This document shows, in pieces, positions 6,198 to 13,716 of a DNA stretch of 16,744 nucleotides. The stretch spans positions 1-16,744 of the forward strand of contig JAICVE010000013.1 in the NCBI GenBank assembly GCA_025935475.1. The letters are read 5' to 3'. Position 1 is the stretch's first letter; each line of letters begins with the position of its first letter. Below the pieces are notes generated by a model, which had not been told where the DNA came from, did no database searches, and saw only the letters and a program-made list of their open reading frames with translations. The position numbers and the translations under genes are program-made. Source of the DNA: Nitrospira sp. (lineage in GTDB: Bacteria > Nitrospirota > Nitrospiria > Nitrospirales > Nitrospiraceae).

Positions 6198-8885
6198 TCA
6201 CTTTCCCGATTGCTGAATCAGCTTCGCCACGAGTCCAGTCCAGCCTGTTTGGTGGCTGGCGCCAATTCCGGCGCCGTTATCTCCGTGAAAGTACTCATAA
6301 AACAGGAGATGGTCCCGCCACTGGGGATCCCTTTGAAAGAGCGCTTCTCCGCCGAACACCGGGCGCCTCCCTTCGGTATCGCGAAGAAAAATGCCGATCA
6401 GCCGTTGAGAAAGCTCTCGTGCCACTTGCCAGAGCGTCGCGTGCTGTCCTGAACCAAACGGATATTCCACCTGGTACTGATCCCCGAGAAAGTAATGAAA
6501 CTTTTGCAGCGATTCGATCAGCAGGTAGTTGACGGGAAACCAGATCGGGCCGCGCCAGTTGGAGTTCCCGCCGAACTGGTGAGTGCTCGACTCCGCCGGC
6601 TCGTAGTCGACCCGGTGTTCATGCCCCATGACGTTCAGCACGTAGGGATGATCCTTATGGTACCGAGAGAGAGCGCGGATGCCGTAGGGGGAAAGGAACT
6701 CATTCTCGTCGAGCAGATACCGCATGACCGAGCGCAGCCGGTGCCGGTTGACGAGTGAGAGAAAGCGACGCACACCGCCCTGATAGGTCTGTGTTTCCAC
6801 GTGCTGGGAAAATTCCGGCCGATTCTCGAGGAACCACTGCATCCGATGTTTGAACCGCGGCAGACGGTCGATCAGCGTCGAATCGAGGGTTTCCACCGCG
6901 AACAGCGGGATCAATCCCACCATGGAACGGACTTTCATGTGGGTCGTGTCTCCGTTTGGCAGATGCAGCACATCGTAAAAAAAACCGTCAGTGCGATCCC
7001 ACAGCTCGATGTGCTTGCTGCCGATATTGTTCACAGCACGGCAGATGTACACGAAATGCTCAAAGAATTTGCTGGCGACATCCTCGTACGCCCTGTTGTC
7101 ACGGGCGAGCTCGAGCGCCATGCTCAGCATGTTGAGGCAGTACATGCCCATCCAGCTCGTGGCATCGGACTGTTCGAGGTGCCCTCCCGTCGGCAGCGGG
7201 GCGCTGCGATCGAAGACCCCGATATTGTCCAGGCCGAGAAAGCCGCCCTCAAAAATGTTCTTGCCCTCCGTATCCTTGCGATTGACCCACCAGGTGAAGT
7301 TCAACAGCAGTTTGTGGAAGACTCGTTCGAGAAAGACCCGGTCGCCGATCCCTTTGCGTTTTTGCTCGATCTTGTAGACTCGCCACGCCGCCCAGGCATG
7401 CACCGGGGGATTGACATCTCCAAAAGCCCATTCATACGCGGGGATCTGACCGTTGGGATGCATGTACCACTCCCGGAGCATCAGCACGAGCTGTTCCTTG
7501 GCAAAAGTCGGATCGACGAGGGCGAGCGGGATGCAGTGAAACGCCAGGTCCCATGCGGCATACCACGGATACTCCCACGTGTCCGGCATGGAGAGGACGT
7601 CCGCATTGTAGAGGTGAGTCCAGTCGGCATTGCGGCCATGCTCTCGCTCGGGCGGTGGTTCTGGTCCGGTGGGATCGCCCTTCAGCCAACGACTCACGTC
7701 ATAGTGGTAATACTGCTTGCTCAGCAGGAGACCGGCGAAGGCTTGCCTCTGGACGCGTCGGGCGTCTTTGGACAGGCGGCGGGGAGCCAGCGTGTCGTAA
7801 AATTCGTTCGCTTCATGGATCCGGGCATCGAAGACCGCCTCGAAATTCTGCCGCGCGAAGGTACCCGCATGCGGCAGAGCCTCATTGGTGAGGCGCAGCC
7901 GGATGCTGGCCGTGCCGTTGGGCGGCAGGGTCAGTGTGTATTGGGCCGCGGCTTTGCTGCCGACCTGGTCAGGATTGATCGCCGCCTTCTGTCCATTCAC
8001 GACATAGTCATGAAAGCCGTCCTTGGAATACTGAGGGCCCTCTTCGTCGTCATACAGGCGTCTCGAGTTCGTGTCGTTTTCGGTGAAGAGGAGCGTCGGG
8101 TGTTTCTCGCAGAGTAAGCGACGCAACCCGTAGTATTCGTGAACGGTCTCGATGACACTGGCATCCTCAAGCGGCTCGCCTGCATGAAAACGCGGACGTC
8201 TGATATCGGAGCCCCACGACCAGGTGTTGCGATACCAGATGGTGGGCAGCACCGTGAGTTCTGCTGTGTCAGGCCCACGGTTGACCGCCTCTATGTGTAT
8301 GCAGATGTCTTCGGGAGAGGCCTTCGCGTAGTCGACGAAAACATCGAAGTAGCGATGCTCCTCGAAACAGCCCGTGTGAATCAGTTCGTACTCAGGCTCG
8401 AGGCGGCTACGACGTCGATTCTCTTCGACTAACCGTTCATAGGGAAAGGTTGTTTGCGGGTACTTATAGAGGTACCTCATGTAGGAGTGGGTCGGCGTGG
8501 AATCCAGATAGAAGTAATACTCCTTGACGTCCTCGCCATGGTTGCCCTCATGGCCAGTGAGGCCGAAGAGGCGTTCTTTCAAGATCGGATCATGACCGTT
8601 CCAGAGCGCGAGGCCAAAGCAGATGTACTGGTGACGGTCACAGAGGCCGGCGAGCCCGTCTTCATTCCAACGGTAGGCGCGTGATCGCGCGTGGTCATGG
8701 GGAAACGCTTCCCAGGCGGTGCCGGAGGCACTGTAGTCTTCGCGGACGGTGCCCCAGGCGCGTTCGCTCAGATAGGGACCCCAGCGTTTCCAATGCTGTT
8801 CGCGCCGTGCGTTCTCTTCGAGACGTTGCTCTTCGGCTGTGAGAGGGGAACGTTTTTTCAGACGAGGTTGTCGGCGTGAAGCCAT
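6198..8885 (-). CDS. Large MGH1/GH63-type glucosidase
   Basis: The 895-residue product resembles the bacterial 'glucosidase' family that contains an MGH1-like (GH63-related) (alpha/alpha)6 catalytic barrel. Features seen: an N-terminal region beginning with a basic stretch (RRQPRLKKR) and then WGTVREDYSASGTAW, a beta-sandwich-like half (about 90-350), and an alpha-helical C-terminal half with Trp/Gly/Asp-rich motifs. These include WEYPWYAAWDLAFH, PNGQIPAYEWAFGDVNPP, LEQSDATSWMGMY and SNWRGPIWFPVNYL. I cannot assign the two catalytic acids with certainty. There is no signal peptide, so it is cytoplasmic and probably acts on an alpha-glucoside or storage glucan (inference). ATG 8885 is chosen because GAAGGG lies 6 nt upstream; a TTG at 8912 would add nine residues and has less support. 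The length is usual for this family. The next gene downstream is 159 nt away. Confidence 0.88.
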   Translation of the reverse strand: MASRRQPRLKKRSPLTAEEQRLEENARREQHWKRWGPYLSERAWGTVREDYSASGTAWEAFPHDHARSRAYRWNEDGLAGLCDRHQYICFGLALWNGHDPILKERLFGLTGHEGNHGEDVKEYYFYLDSTPTHSYMRYLYKYPQTTFPYERLVEENRRRSRLEPEYELIHTGCFEEHRYFDVFVDYAKASPEDICIHIEAVNRGPDTAELTVLPTIWYRNTWSWGSDIRRPRFHAGEPLEDASVIETVHEYYGLRRLLCEKHPTLLFTENDTNSRRLYDDEEGPQYSKDGFHDYVVNGQKAAINPDQVGSKAAAQYTLTLPPNGTASIRLRLTNEALPHAGTFARQNFEAVFDARIHEANEFYDTLAPRRLSKDARRVQRQAFAGLLLSKQYYHYDVSRWLKGDPTGPEPPPEREHGRNADWTHLYNADVLSMPDTWEYPWYAAWDLAFHCIPLALVDPTFAKEQLVLMLREWYMHPNGQIPAYEWAFGDVNPPVHAWAAWRVYKIEQKRKGIGDRVFLERVFHKLLLNFTWWVNRKDTEGKNIFEGGFLGLDNIGVFDRSAPLPTGGHLEQSDATSWMGMYCLNMLSMALELARDNRAYEDVASKFFEHFVYICRAVNNIGSKHIELWDRTDGFFYDVLHLPNGDTTHMKVRSMVGLIPLFAVETLDSTLIDRLPRFKHRMQWFLENRPEFSQHVETQTYQGGVRRFLSLVNRHRLRSVMRYLLDENEFLSPYGIRALSRYHKDHPYVLNVMGHEHRVDYEPAESSTHQFGGNSNWRGPIWFPVNYLLIESLQKFHYFLGDQYQVEYPFGSGQHATLWQVARELSQRLIGIFLRDTEGRRPVFGGEALFQRDPQWRDHLLFYEYFHGDNGAGIGASHQTGWTGLVAKLIQQSGK

Positions 8886-8945
8886 CAGGCACCCTTCGCA
8901 GGAGGATGACAAGACATCAGTTGGCCAGTCACAATAGAGACAGGC

Positions 8946-8974
8946 AGCCTAGTGGCGCCTCCAAGTGGAGTCAA
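8946..8974 (-). promoter_or_regulatory. Candidate promoter of the glucosidase gene
   Basis: Minus strand: TTGACT (5/6) at 8969-8974, 17 nt spacer, TAGGCT (3/6) at 8946-8951. The good -35 and ideal spacing are offset by a poor -10. The leader would be about 55 nt. Confidence 0.3.
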
Positions 8975-9032
8975 GCGACCAGTGCAAGGCAAGAACGGCT
9001 CAGAAGACTCAGTGATCATTCCCCCATTTCGC

Positions 9033-9038
9033 TAGAAT
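9033..9038 (+). promoter_or_regulatory. Candidate -10 box of the CNNM-type gene
   Basis: TAGAAT (5/6) lies 52 nt before ATG 9091 in the divergent intergenic region. No acceptable -35 is found 16-18 nt upstream (CAGTGA at 17 nt), so an activator may be needed or the match may be chance. Confidence 0.25.
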
Positions 9039-9090
9039 GTTTCCTAGTTCTGCATTTCCTGAACCGGCGAACAAATAGGATGAGGTCATT

Positions 9091-10176
9091 ATGATCGAAA
9101 TAGTGATCGTGGTGCTGTGCCTGCTCGCCAATGCGCTCATCGCCGGCGCTGAAATGGCTTTTGTTGCCGTTTCCCGTCCGAGCCTCCGCGAATTGGTCCG
9201 TCAGGGACACACGAAGGCCGACATCCTGCTTCGCCTGAGGGAACGTCCCGAACGGACGCTCGCTGTCATGCAAATCGGCATCACTCTTGTCGCCGCACTG
9301 GCAGGAGCCGTGGGGGGAGCGGGCGCCGAGGAACAACTGAGCCCTTTGTTTGAGAAATTGGGCGTTAACGAGAGCACGGCGGATACGCTGGCCATTGCCG
9401 TAGTGGTCGTTCCACTCACGTACTTCACGGTCGTCATCGGGGAACTCATCCCGAAAACACTTGCGCTCAGACACTCCTTGACGGTCGGATTGGCAGCGGC
9501 TCCATGGCTGTCGTTATTCGATCGCGTGCTTGGGCCGCTCGTGACCATCTTTGAATGGTCGACCAAGAGCTTGCTCCGCATTCTTCGATTGACGAGGGCG
9601 TCGCAAAGCGCAGGTCGCGGTGAGGAGACGCAGGTAGCTACGGTGGAGCTTGGCTTGCTTTCCAGCCAACACCGCCAGTATGTGATGAACCTCGTCGATC
9701 TCGAGCGCAAGCGGGTGAAAGACATTTATTTGCCCTGGAAGCACGTCGTGAAAGCCGATGTCCGGCTGAGCGCGCGTGAGGTGGAGACGATCCTGCTCGG
9801 CTCCGGCCACACACGTGTGCCGGTGCTCGATGAAGAGGCACTGGTTGGCATCCTAAACGCGAAGGAGTTTTTTGCCCTCCATGCCACGGGATCGGAGCAG
9901 TGGCTGTCCCTCGTGCGGTCGGCCGTCGAACTGCAGGACCATCTGCCCTTGTTGGCGGGCCTGAGGATGCTGCAGGACCGGCGTGTGCACATGGGCATCG
10001 TCTATTCCCACCAGACCCGGGTGGGAATCGTCACTCTCGAGGACATCCTAGAGGAAGTCGTCGGCGAGATTTACGATGAAGACGACGATGGAGCGCTGAA
10101 AGCAATTCTCACGGCTTCGCCCAAGACGAGGGGATACTGGAGTGAAGTTTCTCTCGGGCCTTCACGACACCAGTAA
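9091..10176 (+). CDS. CNNM/CorC-type transporter (DUF21 plus CBS pair)
   Basis: The 361-residue product is a member of the 'hemolysin-related' CNNM/CorC family, whose members are linked to Mg2+ or other divalent-cation efflux. DUF21 transmembrane domain: about 1-190, with the hallmark AGAEMAFVAVSRPSL (18-32), an amphipathic Arg/Glu-rich juxtamembrane stretch, and GELIPKTLAL (117-126). A CBS pair follows (about 205-262 and 275-330, ending TLEDILEEVVGEIYDE), expected to sense adenine nucleotides. The usual C-terminal CorC_HlyC domain is missing; only about 30 residues follow the second CBS. ATG 9091 has GATGAGG about 5 nt upstream. A lipoprotein gene follows after 33 nt, probably in the same transcript. 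The family call is firm; the ion is inferred. Confidence 0.9.
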   Translation: MIEIVIVVLCLLANALIAGAEMAFVAVSRPSLRELVRQGHTKADILLRLRERPERTLAVMQIGITLVAALAGAVGGAGAEEQLSPLFEKLGVNESTADTLAIAVVVVPLTYFTVVIGELIPKTLALRHSLTVGLAAAPWLSLFDRVLGPLVTIFEWSTKSLLRILRLTRASQSAGRGEETQVATVELGLLSSQHRQYVMNLVDLERKRVKDIYLPWKHVVKADVRLSAREVETILLGSGHTRVPVLDEEALVGILNAKEFFALHATGSEQWLSLVRSAVELQDHLPLLAGLRMLQDRRVHMGIVYSHQTRVGIVTLEDILEEVVGEIYDEDDDGALKAILTASPKTRGYWSEVSLGPSRHQ

Positions 10177-10209
10177 GCCGACGCCGATCCACAGAGTTTC
10201 TGCACATTG

Positions 10210-11172
10210 ATGCGTGCCTTGTTCCTGATGTGTTGTCTATCCGGCCTGGCGGGCTGCTCGGGCATTCTTCCTTCCACGCCGCTCTCAACCACTCCTGAGC
10301 GCTCATGCGCGCCACTCCATCCCACGCGGTTTCAGCCGCAAATTGAGGAGCCCGCCGGCGATGGTCAGCCGGAATTGTCCTTGTCCGCGCAGTCACTCGA
10401 GGTTGCGCGAGTAATGGATGTGCTTCCGTTGCTGGCCCGACGGACGGCGCTCGAGCGCGCCGGCGAGACACACAGCATGGCGTTCCTGGAATTGGAGCAA
10501 TCACTGACCAACCGCCTGTTACTCACCTTGTTTGAAGTCTCCTCAGTGACGGCCGAGTTGGTCTGTGAACGCGATCGGGCTGATCAGGTGGCCGATCGAA
10601 TGGACGAAATCGATGCCTCGTTGGTCAAACGGCTCACCCTTGCTTCAATCGTGATTGGCGGAGTTGCCGCGGTCGTCTCGGGCGGCCTGGGTCTGGCCGG
10701 CGCCGCCAGCGACGCCAGCGATGCCGCTGCCCTGGCCGGCGGCGTCGTCTCGGCAGTGTTCGGCGGCACCGCTCTCTTTGCGGGGTCAAAGCAACATTTT
10801 TCTCATGAACGCAATCTGTTGGGCGAGTTGTGGGAAAACCCAGAGCAGTCGAGAGCCTTTTCCCCGGCCATCTGGCGTTTTCTGCAGGGGCACCGGACGA
10901 ACGAAGCTCGCAACACTCGACAAGAAATCATGCAGGCCTGGCGTCAGCAGGGCCGCCTCGGCGAACCTGGCTCGGCGGGAGAACAGGAGCGAATCGCACT
11001 CATATTCGGCCCGGGCGGCACCTATACATCCACCGACCTGCGCGCCCGCGCCTCCATGTTGGAGACATTCGAGGCGCACATCCAGCTCCTTTCGGAGGAA
11101 TTGGAAGCGTTTCTACGCGAGATCATCCAACGGCGGATTCAGGAAGAACCGCAGGAAAGGCCACCCTCATGA
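10210..11172 (+). CDS. Lipoprotein with Gly-rich hydrophobic centre
   Basis: Family not recognised. From ATG 10210 the product has 320 residues and opens with a short signal and lipobox LAGC (Cys16), so lipid modification is likely. A helical region (about 60-140) with heptad-like Leu and Arg/Glu follows. Two adjacent hydrophobic Gly/Ala-rich stretches come next (about 143-166 and 172-192), containing GGVAAVVSGGLG and GGVVSAVFGG. These resemble glycine-zipper helices that could form a membrane hairpin. The C-terminal part (about 195-320) is helical, ending in a charged coiled-coil-like segment. A TTG one codon upstream is the only earlier start. No strong Shine-Dalgarno is seen, and expression may depend on readthrough from the CNNM-type gene 33 nt upstream. 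An envelope-spanning or membrane-tethering role is speculative. Confidence 0.75.
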   Translation: MRALFLMCCLSGLAGCSGILPSTPLSTTPERSCAPLHPTRFQPQIEEPAGDGQPELSLSAQSLEVARVMDVLPLLARRTALERAGETHSMAFLELEQSLTNRLLLTLFEVSSVTAELVCERDRADQVADRMDEIDASLVKRLTLASIVIGGVAAVVSGGLGLAGAASDASDAAALAGGVVSAVFGGTALFAGSKQHFSHERNLLGELWENPEQSRAFSPAIWRFLQGHRTNEARNTRQEIMQAWRQQGRLGEPGSAGEQERIALIFGPGGTYTSTDLRARASMLETFEAHIQLLSEELEAFLREIIQRRIQEEPQERPPS

Positions 11173-11321
11173 CGACCGCACACAATCATGCGTAAAGGCC
11201 GGCGCACATGTTCATGACATAACACACAGAACAGGGACAGCCGCCATCCGAATTCACATTTTCAACTCGACTTTTTGGACGAAGCTCGATCGCCTGGAGC
11301 CTATAGGGCGTCGTTCTCGTG

Positions 11322-11350
11322 CTGTGGATATTCCTTCCGCGTGTCCACAG
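11322..11350. repeat. 7-bp inverted repeat between convergent genes
   Basis: CTGTGGA (11322-11328) and TCCACAG (11344-11350) are perfect complements with a 15-nt loop, in the 212-nt gap between the convergent lipoprotein and ABC exporter genes. It may act in transcript ending in both directions, but there is no T-run and the loop is long. The rest of the gap shows no gene. Confidence 0.25.
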
Positions 11351-11384
11351 GATTCAGAGGATGCTGGGCGGCCCAATTGACGAT

Positions 11385-13124
11385 TCAGGGGCGTGAGGCA
11401 GGCGCTTCCACGAGCCGTATGCTGTAAAGATAGTGATAAAGGCCCTGCCGCGCCAGTAACCCGCTGTGCGTACCGGACTCCACCACGCGCCCCTTGTCTA
11501 GCACCAGAATCCGATCGGCCCGTTGAATGGTCGTCAATCGATGCGCGATGACTACGGTGGTGCGGCCTTTCATCAGGCGCTCGAGCGCTTCCTGAACCAG
11601 TCGTTCCGATTCCGTGTCTAAGGACGACGTTGCCTCATCGAGCAGCAAGATGCGTGGATTCTTGAGCACTGCGCGGGCAATCGCAATCCGTTGTCGTTGC
11701 CCGCCTGACAGGTTGATGCCCTTTTCGCCGACCAGCGTCTGATACTGATCGGGAAACCCCATGATGAAGTCGTGGGCGTACGCCGCGCGGCTCGCCTCCT
11801 TCACGGCCTCTTCTGTCGCGTCTCGATTCCCGTAGCAAATGTTATCGAGAATCGTCCCCCCGAAGAGAATCGTCTCTTGAGGCACGAGAGCGATCTGGCG
11901 ATACCAACTTTCCAGCGTCACCTGACGCAGATCGATTCCATCGACAGTAATGCGGCCTGCAGTCGGATCGTAGAAGCGATGGAGCAGATTCATGACGGTG
12001 GTTTTGCCTGCACCCGTCGGACCGACGATGGCCACAAGTTCGCCCGGCTTCGAGTCGAAAGACACGTCTGTCAGCACGGGTTGGCGAGCATCATAGGTAA
12101 AGCCGACGTGCTCGGCCACGATGTGGCCGGAGACCGCGGGCAGGGCGATCGCGTTCGGCAGGTCACGGATCTCCGGGTAGGTATCCAGGATTTCAAACAC
12201 ACGCGCCGTCGCTCCTTGAGCCTCTCGAATCTGAGCGAAGACCCGGGCGGCCGAACTGAAGGGCCCGATGAGGATACCGGCGAAGAGCACAAAGGCGAAC
12301 AACTCGCCGGGCGATACAGCGCCGTCGATGACCTGACGCCCTCCGTACCACAAGACGGCCGCCGCGGCGGAAAAGGTAAGCAGACTGATGACCGGAATAA
12401 ATACGGCCATGATGCCGGCGCGCCGCAGGGTCAACGACAGGCTCTGTTCGACTTGTGCCGAAAAGCGTGCCTCCTCCCGAGTGGTTTGGACGAACGATTT
12501 CACGACGCGAATGCCGGCAATGACTTCCTCGATCAACGTGCTGAGCGCGGCGGTCTGATCCTGGATCGAGGTGGAAAGCGACTTGAGCCGGCGGCCAAAG
12601 AGTTTCGCCACAAACACGAGCAGAGGCAGCAAGACCAGGATCAAGAGGCAGAGGCGCCAGTTCATCGCGAGGAGAAAGCCGATGCCTCCGACGAAGGTGA
12701 CGAGCTGCTTGGCAGTGTCGATCGGCGTCTCGGTGACGACCGATTGAATGACCGTGACATCGTTCATGAGGCGGGAGAGCAGCTCGCCGGTCCGGCGCCG
12801 GGCAAAAAACCCCACCGAGAGGGTTTGCAGATGCGCAAAGAGATGGCGCCGAAAGTCGGCCACGATGTGTTGGGACACCGATGCGGTCAAATAGCTGTGT
12901 CCCATCGAACAGAGCCCTTGAATGACGACCAACCCCAGGAACAGGGCAATGAGGTTGTTCATTCGGCCGGCATCGTGCTGGACGGTGATGACGTCCCACA
13001 GCGCTCCGGCCAGGCGCAGCAACGCGAGATTGATGGCGGCGACCGTCATCACAAGCAGGCCCGCCAACATCATGCGGAACAGATACGGTTTCAGGAATGG
13101 ACGAAAACGCGCAAAGGTCGACAT
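11385..13124 (-). CDS. MsbA-type ABC exporter (TMD-NBD fusion)
   Basis: The 579-residue half-transporter has an N-terminal six-helix exporter domain (about 10-310) and a C-terminal ATPase domain (about 330-570), and works as a dimer in the inner membrane. The ATPase motifs are all intact: Walker A GPTGAGKT (368-375), Q-loop Gln416, signature LSGGQ (472-476), Walker B ILLLDE (492-497) with catalytic Glu497, and H-loop His528. Its length and architecture fit lipid A flippase MsbA and related lipid or drug exporters; which substrate cannot be told from sequence by eye. The start is ATG 13124, with no clear Shine-Dalgarno. It lies 109 nt downstream of the DUF6812-like gene on the same strand and probably shares the promoter at 13602-13630. 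Confidence 0.92.
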   Translation of the reverse strand: MSTFARFRPFLKPYLFRMMLAGLLVMTVAAINLALLRLAGALWDVITVQHDAGRMNNLIALFLGLVVIQGLCSMGHSYLTASVSQHIVADFRRHLFAHLQTLSVGFFARRRTGELLSRLMNDVTVIQSVVTETPIDTAKQLVTFVGGIGFLLAMNWRLCLLILVLLPLLVFVAKLFGRRLKSLSTSIQDQTAALSTLIEEVIAGIRVVKSFVQTTREEARFSAQVEQSLSLTLRRAGIMAVFIPVISLLTFSAAAAVLWYGGRQVIDGAVSPGELFAFVLFAGILIGPFSSAARVFAQIREAQGATARVFEILDTYPEIRDLPNAIALPAVSGHIVAEHVGFTYDARQPVLTDVSFDSKPGELVAIVGPTGAGKTTVMNLLHRFYDPTAGRITVDGIDLRQVTLESWYRQIALVPQETILFGGTILDNICYGNRDATEEAVKEASRAAYAHDFIMGFPDQYQTLVGEKGINLSGGQRQRIAIARAVLKNPRILLLDEATSSLDTESERLVQEALERLMKGRTTVVIAHRLTTIQRADRILVLDKGRVVESGTHSGLLARQGLYHYLYSIRLVEAPASRP

Positions 13125-13233
13125 GGCAGCGGGTGAATGTTAGAAGACCCTGTCACAAAAAACCAGTCGGGCGTTGCCGACATTCGAGAGTCCAGCGAAG
13201 ACGGGTAAGAGGCGAAGGATCGAGACGATGACC

Positions 13234-13452
13234 TTAAATTTGTGCGATGGATTCGATGAGGTTCTTGTTGACAGCCACGAAATCCGAGCGGTCTTTATCG
13301 TTGACGACAACATCGGTGAGGCTGATGAACAGCCGTTGCTCCTCGTTGATTGCGTCCGAGACGCGGTTCCGCATGGGCGGAATCAAAAAATCGCCCACGT
13401 ACACGCAGTTGACCGTGCGGACGCGAATGCGAACCTTCTTGCCTTCAGGCAC
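13234..13452 (-). CDS. Small DUF6812-like protein
   Basis: The 72-residue product starts at GTG 13452, with a strong AAGGAGG (13458-13464) 5 nt upstream. No signal peptide or membrane segment is present. The sequence alternates short beta-like stretches (KKVRIRVRTVNCVYVGDF, LFISLTDVVVND, DFVAVNKNLIESI) with an RVSDAINEE segment. The pattern 'glycine, R-x-SD-x-(I/L)N, F-I-x-L-T-x-V, F-x-A-V-N-K-x-x-I' matches my recollection of DUF6812, a small bacterial family without a known function. It lies 30 nt after the tiny ribosomal protein gene and is surely co-transcribed with it. The coding call is strong because of the ribosome binding site and composition; the family name is tentative. Confidence 0.8.
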   Translation of the reverse strand: MPEGKKVRIRVRTVNCVYVGDFLIPPMRNRVSDAINEEQRLFISLTDVVVNDKDRSDFVAVNKNLIESIAQI

Positions 13453-13457
13453 AGGTT

Positions 13458-13464
13458 CCTCCTT
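13458..13464 (-). promoter_or_regulatory. Strong ribosome binding site fixing a GTG start
   Basis: AAGGAGG on the minus strand, 5 nt before GTG 13452. It decides the start of the 72-residue protein. Confidence 0.8.
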
Positions 13465-13482
13465 CCGGATCCGGTATTGCGA

Positions 13483-13578
13483 TTAGCTTTTACGACGTAG
13501 GAACTTTTGACGCCGGCGCAACTTTTTATACTTGTGCTTGCGCATTTTCTTGCGGCGTTTCTTGAGCACGCTGGCCAT
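13483..13578 (-). CDS. Tiny AURKAIP1/COX24-type (bS22/mS38-like) ribosomal protein
   Basis: A 31-residue product, MASVLKKRRKK then MRKHKYKKLRRRQ then KFLRRKS, with about two thirds Lys or Arg. It closely matches the C-terminal signature of mitochondrial mS38 (AURKAIP1, yeast Cox24) and the mycobacterial small-subunit protein bS22, both with the pattern V-(L/I)-K-x-R-R-x-(K/R)-M-x-x-x-K-(Y/H)-(K/R)-K-L and R-R-K near the end. Those proteins bind rRNA in the small subunit, so a role as a ribosomal protein here is inferred. ATG 13578 has AGGGAG 7 nt upstream, and a promoter with 17-nt spacing lies just before it. It is the first gene of a leftward group (DUF6812-like protein, then ABC exporter). 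The gene is short enough to be missed by automatic calling. Confidence 0.9.
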   Translation of the reverse strand: MASVLKKRRKKMRKHKYKKLRRRQKFLRRKS

Positions 13579-13601
13579 ACGGTGTCTCCCTTACGAGCGC
13601 G

Positions 13602-13630
13602 AGTCTAGAAGTTTTCCGCCGAAATTGCAA
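13602..13630 (-). promoter_or_regulatory. Sigma70-type promoter of the bS22-like gene group
   Basis: Minus strand: TTGCAA (4/6) at 13625-13630, exactly 17 nt spacer, TAGACT (4/6) at 13602-13607. Transcription would begin near 13595, giving a leader of about 17 nt with AGGGAG before ATG 13578. No other promoter is evident for the two genes downstream. Confidence 0.55.
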
Positions 13631-13677
13631 GACAACGGCGCGATCATACTGTCGTATGTCCACGAGACGTCACGCGC

Positions 13678-13707
13678 TTGACCTGCCTGATGCGCCGTTC
13701 TTATACT
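13678..13707 (+). promoter_or_regulatory. Sigma70-type promoter of the lipoprotein-nadB operon
   Basis: TTGACC (5/6) at 13678-13683, 18 nt spacer, TATACT (5/6) at 13702-13707. The expected transcription start (about 13713-13715) leaves only 2-4 nt before ATG 13717. If it is used as read, translation cannot begin at the upstream TTG 13678 or ATG 13690, which lie within the promoter. Confidence 0.6.
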
Positions 13708-13716
13708 GCGCACACG

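Noticed and set aside
6801..8117. Open frame of 438 codons on the plus strand
   Set aside because: It lies entirely antisense to the glucosidase gene, shows no domain I know, and its composition is what a GC-rich coding strand gives in the opposite frame.
8886..9090. Small inverted repeats in the divergent intergenic region (for example CTCC-aagt-GGAG)
   Set aside because: Stems of only four base pairs; expected by chance in this amount of sequence.
11322..11350. DnaA-box-like TGTGGATAT suggesting a replication origin
   Set aside because: A single near-match to TTATCCACA, with no cluster of boxes, AT-rich region or origin-linked genes nearby.
11772..13136. Open frame of 454 codons on the plus strand
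   Set aside because: Antisense shadow of the ABC exporter; the product is rich in Arg, Gly, Asp and His with no hydrophobic pattern or recognisable motif.
13678..13716. Longer lipoprotein starts at TTG 13678 or ATG 13690
   Set aside because: Both lie inside a good promoter and would place charged residues before the signal peptide; ATG 13717 gives a normal signal sequence.
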